From NCBI RefSeq assembly GCF_000383615.1, contig NZ_KB911584.1, positions 346,976 to 410,975 on the forward strand: a stretch of DNA of 64,000 nucleotides, read 5' to 3'. Below are positions 59,649 to 64,000 of the stretch, piece by piece (positions within the stretch are counted from its first letter, which is position 1; every line of letters begins with the position of its first letter). The notes under the pieces are model-generated. The model was not told where the DNA came from, did not search any database, and saw nothing but the letters and a program-made list of their open reading frames with translations. Source of the stretch: Streptomyces canus 299MFChir4.1 (GTDB lineage Bacteria > Actinomycetota > Actinomycetes > Streptomycetales > Streptomycetaceae). The position numbers were made by a program, and so were the translations under genes.

Positions 59649-60494
59649 CTACAGCAGCGGGGCCCGCGGGCCGTCGGGCTGCTCCAGCCGCCGCTCGAGA
59701 ATCGAACGGGCGATCTCGGAGGACTCGTCGTCGGTGAGCCGACGGAAGCCGTCCTCGGTGATCACGGTGACGATCGGGTAGATCCGGCGGGCGACGTCGG
59801 GACCACCGGTCGCCGAGTCGTCGTCAGCGGCGTCGTACAGGGCCTGCACGACGAGCGTGGTGGCCTGCTCCTCGGTCAGGTCGCCGCGGAAGAGCTTCTT
59901 CATGGCACCGCGCGCGAAGACCGAGCCCGAGCCGGTGGCGGCGAAGTTGTGCTCCTCGGAACGGCCGCCGGTGACGTCGTAGGAGAAGATCCGCCCCCTC
60001 TCCCGGTCCACGTCGTACCCCGCGAACAGGGGCACCACGGCCAGTCCCTGCATCGCCATGCCGAGGTTGGAACGGATCATGGTGGACAGCCGGTTCGCCT
60101 TGCCCTCCAGCGACAGCTGGGCGCCCTCGACCTTCTCGAAGTGCTCCAGCTCCAGCTGGAACAGCTTCACCATCTCCACGGCGAGACCGGCGGTGCCGGC
60201 GATCCCGACGGCCGAGTACTCGTCGGCCGGGAACACCTTCTCGATGTCCCGCTGGGCGATCACGTTCCCCATGGTCGCGCGACGGTCACCGGCGAGCACG
60301 ACGCCCCCCGGGAAGGTGACGCCCACGATGGTCGTCCCGTGCGGAGCCTCGATCACGCCCTGCATGGGCGGCAGTTGCCGGTTGCCCGGCAGCATCTCCG
60401 GCTGGTGCTCGGACAGGAAGTCCATGAAGGACGACGACCCAGGCGTCAGGAAGGCAGCTGGTAGACGCCCGGTGCTACGAGTGTTGGCTTCCAC
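59649..60494 (-). CDS. prcB: 20S proteasome beta subunit
   Basis: The 281-residue precursor starts at GTG 60494 with GGAAGG six bases upstream. A 53-residue propeptide ([20 protein letters not shown] at its start) precedes the catalytic Thr54 in [13 protein letters not shown], where self-cleavage exposes the nucleophile. GDRRATMGN carries the conserved Asp/Arg pair and [10 protein letters not shown] the lysine-region equivalents. The start lies 49 bases inside the upstream endonuclease VII-like gene. It pairs with prcA in the proteolytic core. Confidence 0.97.
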   Translation of the reverse strand: MEANTRSTGRLPAAFLTPGSSSFMDFLSEHQPEMLPGNRQLPPMQGVIEAPHGTTIVGVTFPGGVVLAGDRRATMGNVIAQRDIEKVFPADEYSAVGIAGTAGLAVEMVKLFQLELEHFEKVEGAQLSLEGKANRLSTMIRSNLGMAMQGLAVVPLFAGYDVDRERGRIFSYDVTGGRSEEHNFAATGSGSVFARGAMKKLFRGDLTEEQATTLVVQALYDAADDDSATGGPDVARRIYPIVTVITEDGFRRLTDDESSEIARSILERRLEQPDGPRAPLL

Positions 60495-61039
60495 GCGTTT
60501 CCTTCCAGGTAATCGGCAGCTCGGTTCATCGCTTCGGGGTCGTCCCCCAACAGGCCGAGGCCGGAATTGCAGTTGAAGCACAGTACGCCTCGGACCCTAC
60601 CCGTCTTGTGGCAGTGATCCACATGAACGGCGGGAGCCTTCAGACAGATCACGCACAGCCCCATCTGAGAGGCGACCATCTCGTCACGCTCGGCTTCGGT
60701 GAGGTTGTAGTGGCGCTTCAGGTGCCCCGCTCGGCCCTCGGCGGCCCGGCACGCTTTACAGCGCGTCGACAACCCATCCGAGGCAGTCGCGTTACGGTGC
60801 CATTCGCTCCACGGCTTGACCTCACCGCACTTGAGGCAGAGTTTGTGCCCCTCTGGCACCTCCGCCTTGGGACGAACCTTCCGGCCCAGGCTCTGCTGAC
60901 GCGTCCGGTGATAGTCGGATGCACAGTCCCGACAGTGCCGCTGCAGACCATCCAGGCTGGACCGTCTACGAGCGAAGGCTGCGTGCGACTTGATCTCACC
61001 GCACCGCACGCAGCGCTTTACATCTCCTTCGCTTGCCAA
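60446..61039 (-). CDS. Endonuclease VII-like HNH nuclease embedded in the Pup-proteasome operon
   Basis: The frame between pup and prcB encodes about 197 residues from TTG 61039 or 187 from GTG 61009; no start has a well-spaced ribosome site. Two duplicated zinc knuckles ([20 protein letters not shown]...CRDC and [20 protein letters not shown]...CKAC) precede a recombination endonuclease VII / HNH domain: [41 protein letters not shown]. It begins about 33 bases after pup and ends 49 bases inside prcB. Base composition looks visibly less GC-rich than the neighbours, hinting at acquisition. A similar gene may sit here in other streptomycetes (memory, unverified). Confidence 0.85.
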   Translation of the reverse strand: MASEGDVKRCVRCGEIKSHAAFARRRSSLDGLQRHCRDCASDYHRTRQQSLGRKVRPKAEVPEGHKLCLKCGEVKPWSEWHRNATASDGLSTRCKACRAAEGRAGHLKRHYNLTEAERDEMVASQMGLCVICLKAPAVHVDHCHKTGRVRGVLCFNCNSGLGLLGDDPEAMNRAADYLEGNAWKPTLVAPGVYQLPS

Positions 61040-61071
61040 GTCCAGATTCCCCGCAACCTTCGAATCGAAGG

Positions 61072-61290
61072 CTACTGGCCGCCTTTCTGAACGAATGACC
61101 GAACGAAGTCCTCTGCGTTCTCCTCCAGGACATCGTCGATCTCGTCCAGGACGGAGTCCACGTCGTCGCTCAGCTTCTCCTGGCGCTCCTTGAGGTCCTC
61201 GGAACCCTGCGTCTCCGCAGTCTGCTCCTCGACCTCCTCGGTGTTGCGTGTGGCCTTCTGCTGTCCGCCGCCGGTGTCCTTGGTCGCCAT
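61072..61290 (-). CDS. pup: Prokaryotic ubiquitin-like protein Pup
   Basis: The 72-residue protein is Lys/Gln/Glu-rich and disordered at the N-terminus, with the coiled-coil-forming segment LKERQEKLSDDVDSVLDEID that binds Arc/Mpa. It ends VRSFVQKGGQ. The terminal Gln means that Dop must deamidate it before PafA can use it. It starts at ATG 61290 and is the first gene of pup-endoVII-prcB-prcA. Confidence 0.98.
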   Translation of the reverse strand: MATKDTGGGQQKATRNTEEVEEQTAETQGSEDLKERQEKLSDDVDSVLDEIDDVLEENAEDFVRSFVQKGGQ

Positions 61291-61324
61291 AACCCCTCAC
61301 CCCGCTCGGTTCGACGTTCTTGAT

Positions 61325-61348
61325 CAGACCCTACAAGCAGGGTCTGAC
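61325..61348 (-). promoter_or_regulatory. Hairpin in the pup 5' region
   Basis: CAGACCC (61347-61341 on the reverse strand) and GGGTCTG pair around an 8-base loop, 35 bases before the pup start. There is no U-run, so it is not an obvious terminator. TAGGGT in the loop and right arm also resembles a streptomycete -10 box. It may mark the promoter start region of the pup operon. Confidence 0.4.
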
Positions 61349-61445
61349 ATCGGCCCCGCAGTTCCTACAACGTACGGGGGCCATCTCGATGATTCCCTCT
61401 GGCCGGGTTTTCCACCCTGCGGGACGATCCGGCCCGGGTATCCGT

Positions 61446-62957
61446 TCAGTTGCCCGACAGGACCCTGACCAGGTCTTCTGCCGTGCGACAGCGGTCCAGG
61501 AGCTCCTTGACGTGATTTCGCGTTCCGCGAAGCGGTTCGAGGGTTGGGACCCGCTGGAGCGAGTCCCGGCCCGGGAGGTCGAAGATCACCGAGTCCCACG
61601 AGGCCGCGGCGACGTCGTCGGCGTACTGCTCCAGGCAGCGGCCGCGGAAGTACGCGCGGGTGTCCTCCGGGGGCTTGGTGCGGGCCCGCTCGACCTCGTT
61701 CTCGTCGATGAGGCGCTTGATGCGGCCGCGGGCCGCGAGACGGTTGTAGAGGCCCTTGTCGGCCCGTACGTCGGCGTACTGGAGGTCCAGGAGGTGCAGC
61801 TTGGCGGCGTCCCAGTCGAGGCCGTCACGGCGCCGGTAGCCCTCCATGAGTTCCCGCTTGGCGACCCAGTCGAGCTCGCCGGCGAGACTCATGGGGTCGT
61901 GCTCCAGGCGATTGAGGGTGTCCTCCCAGCGGGCGAGGACGTCCTTGGTCTGGTCGTCCGCGTCGGCGCCGAAGCGTTCTTCGACGTACTTGCGGGCGAG
62001 CTCGTAGTACTCCATCTGGAGCTGGACCGCGGTGAGTGTGCGGCCGCTGCGGAGGGTGACCAGGCGCTGGAGCGTCGGGTCGTGGGAGACCTGGTGCAGC
62101 GTGCGGACCGGCTGGTCCACGGCCAGGTCGACGGCAATGAAGCCGTCCTCGATCATCGACAGGACCAGCGCCGTGGTGCCGAGCTTGAGGTAGGTGGAGA
62201 TCTCCGAGAGGTTGGCGTCGCCGATGATCACGTGGAGGCGGCGGTATTTCTCGGCGTCGGCGTGGGGCTCGTCGCGGGTGTTGATGATGGGTCGCTTGAG
62301 GGTGGTCTCCAGGCCGACCTCGACCTCGAAGTAGTCGGCGCGCTGGCTGAGCTGGAAGCCGTGTTCGTGGCCGTCCTGGCCGATGCCGACGCGGCCGGCG
62401 CCGGTGACGACCTGGCGGGAGACGAAGAAGGGCGTGAGGTGGCGCACGATGTCCGAGAAGGGGGTTTCCCGCTTCATCAGGTAGTTCTCGTGCGTGCCGT
62501 AGGAGGCACCCTTGTTGTCGGTGTTGTTCTTGTAGAGGTGGATGGGCTGGGCGCCGGGGAGCTGGGCGGCCCGTTCGGCGGCTTCGGCCATGATGCGTTC
62601 GCCGGCCTTGTCCCAGAGGACGGCGTCGCGGGGGTTGGTCACCTCGGGGGAGCTGTATTCGGGGTGGGCGTGGTCGACGTAGAGCCGAGCGCCGTTGGTG
62701 AGGATGACGTTGGCGAGGCCGATGTCCTCGTCGGTGAGCTGGCTGGAGTCGGCGGCTTCGCGGGCGAGGTCGAAGCCCCGCGCGTCCCGCAGCGGATTCT
62801 CCTCCTCGAAGTCCCAGCGGGCCCGGCGGGCCCGGTGCATCGCCGCCGCGTAGGCGTTGACGATCTGGGATGAGGTGAGCATGGCATTGGCGTTGGGGTG
62901 GCCGGGGACGGAGATCCCGTACTCCGTCTCGATGCCCATTACTCGCCGTACGGTCAT
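61446..62957 (-). CDS. dop: Depupylase / Pup deamidase Dop
   Basis: The 503-residue protein begins [37 protein letters not shown], including the metal-binding GIETEYG and the roughly 40-residue Dop-loop region ([24 protein letters not shown]) that PafA lacks. Other shared motifs are [44 protein letters not shown] and [27 protein letters not shown]. It deamidates the Pup C-terminal Gln and removes Pup from tagged proteins. It starts at ATG 62957 behind AAGGAGG, 155 bases upstream of pup. Confidence 0.97.
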   Translation of the reverse strand: MTVRRVMGIETEYGISVPGHPNANAMLTSSQIVNAYAAAMHRARRARWDFEEENPLRDARGFDLAREAADSSQLTDEDIGLANVILTNGARLYVDHAHPEYSSPEVTNPRDAVLWDKAGERIMAEAAERAAQLPGAQPIHLYKNNTDNKGASYGTHENYLMKRETPFSDIVRHLTPFFVSRQVVTGAGRVGIGQDGHEHGFQLSQRADYFEVEVGLETTLKRPIINTRDEPHADAEKYRRLHVIIGDANLSEISTYLKLGTTALVLSMIEDGFIAVDLAVDQPVRTLHQVSHDPTLQRLVTLRSGRTLTAVQLQMEYYELARKYVEERFGADADDQTKDVLARWEDTLNRLEHDPMSLAGELDWVAKRELMEGYRRRDGLDWDAAKLHLLDLQYADVRADKGLYNRLAARGRIKRLIDENEVERARTKPPEDTRAYFRGRCLEQYADDVAAASWDSVIFDLPGRDSLQRVPTLEPLRGTRNHVKELLDRCRTAEDLVRVLSGN

Positions 62958-63147
62958 GCGGCCCTCCTTGCCCGGCGGCGCCCTCGTTCGGGGGCGGCGC
63001 TCAAGTACCGCTGGCGCTCCGGTGCGTGTGCGGTGCCCGTCCCCGCACTGCGCGACTCGGCGGTACCGAAGAGCCTAGAACGGCTCTGCGCTGGTGGGGA
63101 GATCATTTGCGTCATTGCCTTGCTCGCCTTTGTTCCGGTTAGTTGCC

Positions 63148-63194
63148 TGAAAAACAGTCGGCTGCGGGTACCCCGGTGAGGGCACCCGCAGCCG
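63148..63194 (-). terminator. Intrinsic terminator after arc
   Basis: CGGCTGCGGGT (63159-63169) and ACCCGCAGCCG (63184-63194) form an 11-bp stem. On the reverse strand it is followed by ACTGTTTTTC, a clear U-tract (63150-63155). It ends the arc transcript and separates it from dop, which therefore needs its own promoter in 62958-63147. Confidence 0.9.
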
Positions 63195-63202
63195 CCCTGT
63201 CT

Positions 63203-64000
63203 TTACAGGTACTGACCGGTGTTCGCCACCGTGTCGATGGAGCGTCCGGTGTCGGCGCCCTGCTTTCCGGTGATGAGGGTGCGGATGTAGACGATCCGCT
63301 CGCCCTTCTTGCCGGAGATACGGGCCCAGTCGTCCGGGTTGGTGGTGTTGGGCAGGTCCTCGTTCTCCTTGAACTCGTCCACGCAGGCCTGGAGGAGGTG
63401 GGAGACCCGAAGGCCCTTGGAGTTGTGGTCGAGGAAGTCCTTGATCGCCATCTTCTTGGCGCGGCCGACGATGTTCTCGATCATGGCGCCTGAGTTGAAG
63501 TCCTTGAAGTAGAGGACTTCCTTGTCTCCGTTGGCGTAGGTGACTTCCAGGAAGCGGTTTTCCTCGGATTCGGCGTACATGTGTTCCACGGCCGTCTGGA
63601 TCATGCTCTGGACGGTGGTGGACCGGCTGCCGCCGTGCTCTCCGAGGTCGTCGGAGTGCAGCGGGAGGCGCTCGGTGAGGTACTTGCCGAAGATGTCCTT
63701 GGCGGCTTCGGCGTCCGGCCGCTCGATCTTGATCTTCACGTCGAGGCGGCCGGGGCGCAGGATGGCGGGGTCGATCATGTCCTCGCGGTTGGAGGCACCG
63801 ATGACGACCACGTTCTGCAGGCCTTCGACGCCGTCGATCTCGGCGAGGAGCTGCGGGACGATGGTGTTCTCGACGTCGGAGCTGACACCGGAGCCGCGGG
63901 TGCGGAAGAGGGATTCCATCTCGTCGAAGAAGACGATGACGGGGGTGCCCTCGCTGGCCTTCTCACGGGCACGCTGGAAGACGAGGCGGATCTGCCGCTC
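63203..64000 (-). CDS. arc: Proteasome-associated AAA+ ATPase (Arc/Mpa), C-terminal part
   Basis: The visible 265 codons cover part of the AAA module: the Walker B region [18 protein letters not shown], sensor-1 [11 protein letters not shown], the arginine-finger region [20 protein letters not shown] and the small helical domain [20 protein letters not shown]. The protein ends GQYL, the C-terminal tail that docks into the alpha-ring pockets of PrcA. The N-terminal coiled coil that binds Pup lies beyond the right edge. It is transcribed toward dop but separated by a terminator. Confidence 0.97.
   Translation of the reverse strand, partial: ERQIRLVFQRAREKASEGTPVIVFFDEMESLFRTRGSGVSSDVENTIVPQLLAEIDGVEGLQNVVVIGASNREDMIDPAILRPGRLDVKIKIERPDAEAAKDIFGKYLTERLPLHSDDLGEHGGSRSTTVQSMIQTAVEHMYAESEENRFLEVTYANGDKEVLYFKDFNSGAMIENIVGRAKKMAIKDFLDHNSKGLRVSHLLQACVDEFKENEDLPNTTNPDDWARISGKKGERIVYIRTLITGKQGADTGRSIDTVANTGQYL

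Noticed and set aside
1..64000. tRNA, rRNA, CRISPR arrays, complete insertion sequences or prophage
   Set aside because: No T-loop/anticodon arrangements, spaced identical repeats, transposase motifs or phage structural genes were recognised anywhere in the window.

Overview
The window is a very GC-rich chromosomal segment with strong G/C third-position bias, many GTG starts and ATGA/GTGA start-stop overlaps. A complete Pup-proteasome locus (arc, dop, pup, prcB, prcA, pafA, pafBC), a 'conservon' (roadblock / DUF742 / Ras-like GTPase operon), an IdeR/DmdR-type iron box and the general gene order all point to Streptomyces. From memory, the order follows the S. coelicolor SCO1600 (infC) to SCO1648 (arc) stretch. 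Organism and orthologue names are inference; no search was run.

Layout. 0-8.5 kb: 5' end of infC with a leader attenuator, DUF1844 and SseB proteins, a beta-lactamase-fold serine hydrolase, a mycosin-type protease coupled to a Pro-rich membrane protein, a PLP fold-III deaminase/aldolase and a DUF2510 protein. 8.5-13.7 kb: a gamma-glutamyl-amine catabolic unit (glnA4-like glutamine synthetase, aldehyde dehydrogenase, SDR, FadR/GntR regulator, class I amidotransferase-type hydrolase) with the same 23-bp motif in front of both regulated ends. 13.7-18 kb: phosphotransferase, LysR/TDT-transporter pair, BtuF-like receptor and XRE-cupin regulator. 18.3-22 kb: a betaine-type ABC transporter whose permease carries two tandem substrate-binding domains. 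22-29 kb: 5'-3' exonuclease, siderophore-interacting protein behind an iron box, a PadR-controlled ABC-2 exporter, an APC permease and a GNAT acetyltransferase.

29-45 kb is the most accessory-looking part: a poorly coding 1-kb region, a terpene synthase with a degenerate Asp motif, a pseudouridine synthase, the rar/cvn9-type conservon with an ExxR-less P450, then a TetR gene, a P-type ATPase remnant and a four-gene carboxylase/allophanate hydrolase cluster. The two DUF1989 proteins suggest that the cluster degrades guanidine rather than urea. An almost identical palindrome precedes this cluster and the APC permease 11 kb away, which makes the permease the likely uptake partner under the TetR regulator.

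45-64 kb is conserved core: HelY-type helicase, lipid kinase, tatC/tatA, pafC/pafB, two FKBP isomerases, pafA, an MFS/LacI pair, prcA, prcB, an endonuclease VII-like gene embedded between pup and prcB, pup, dop and the 3' part of arc. Pup is made with a C-terminal Gln, deamidated by Dop, ligated by PafA, and tagged proteins are unfolded by Arc into the PrcBA core; PafBC is the co-localised DNA-damage regulator. No tRNA, rRNA, CRISPR or intact insertion sequence was seen.
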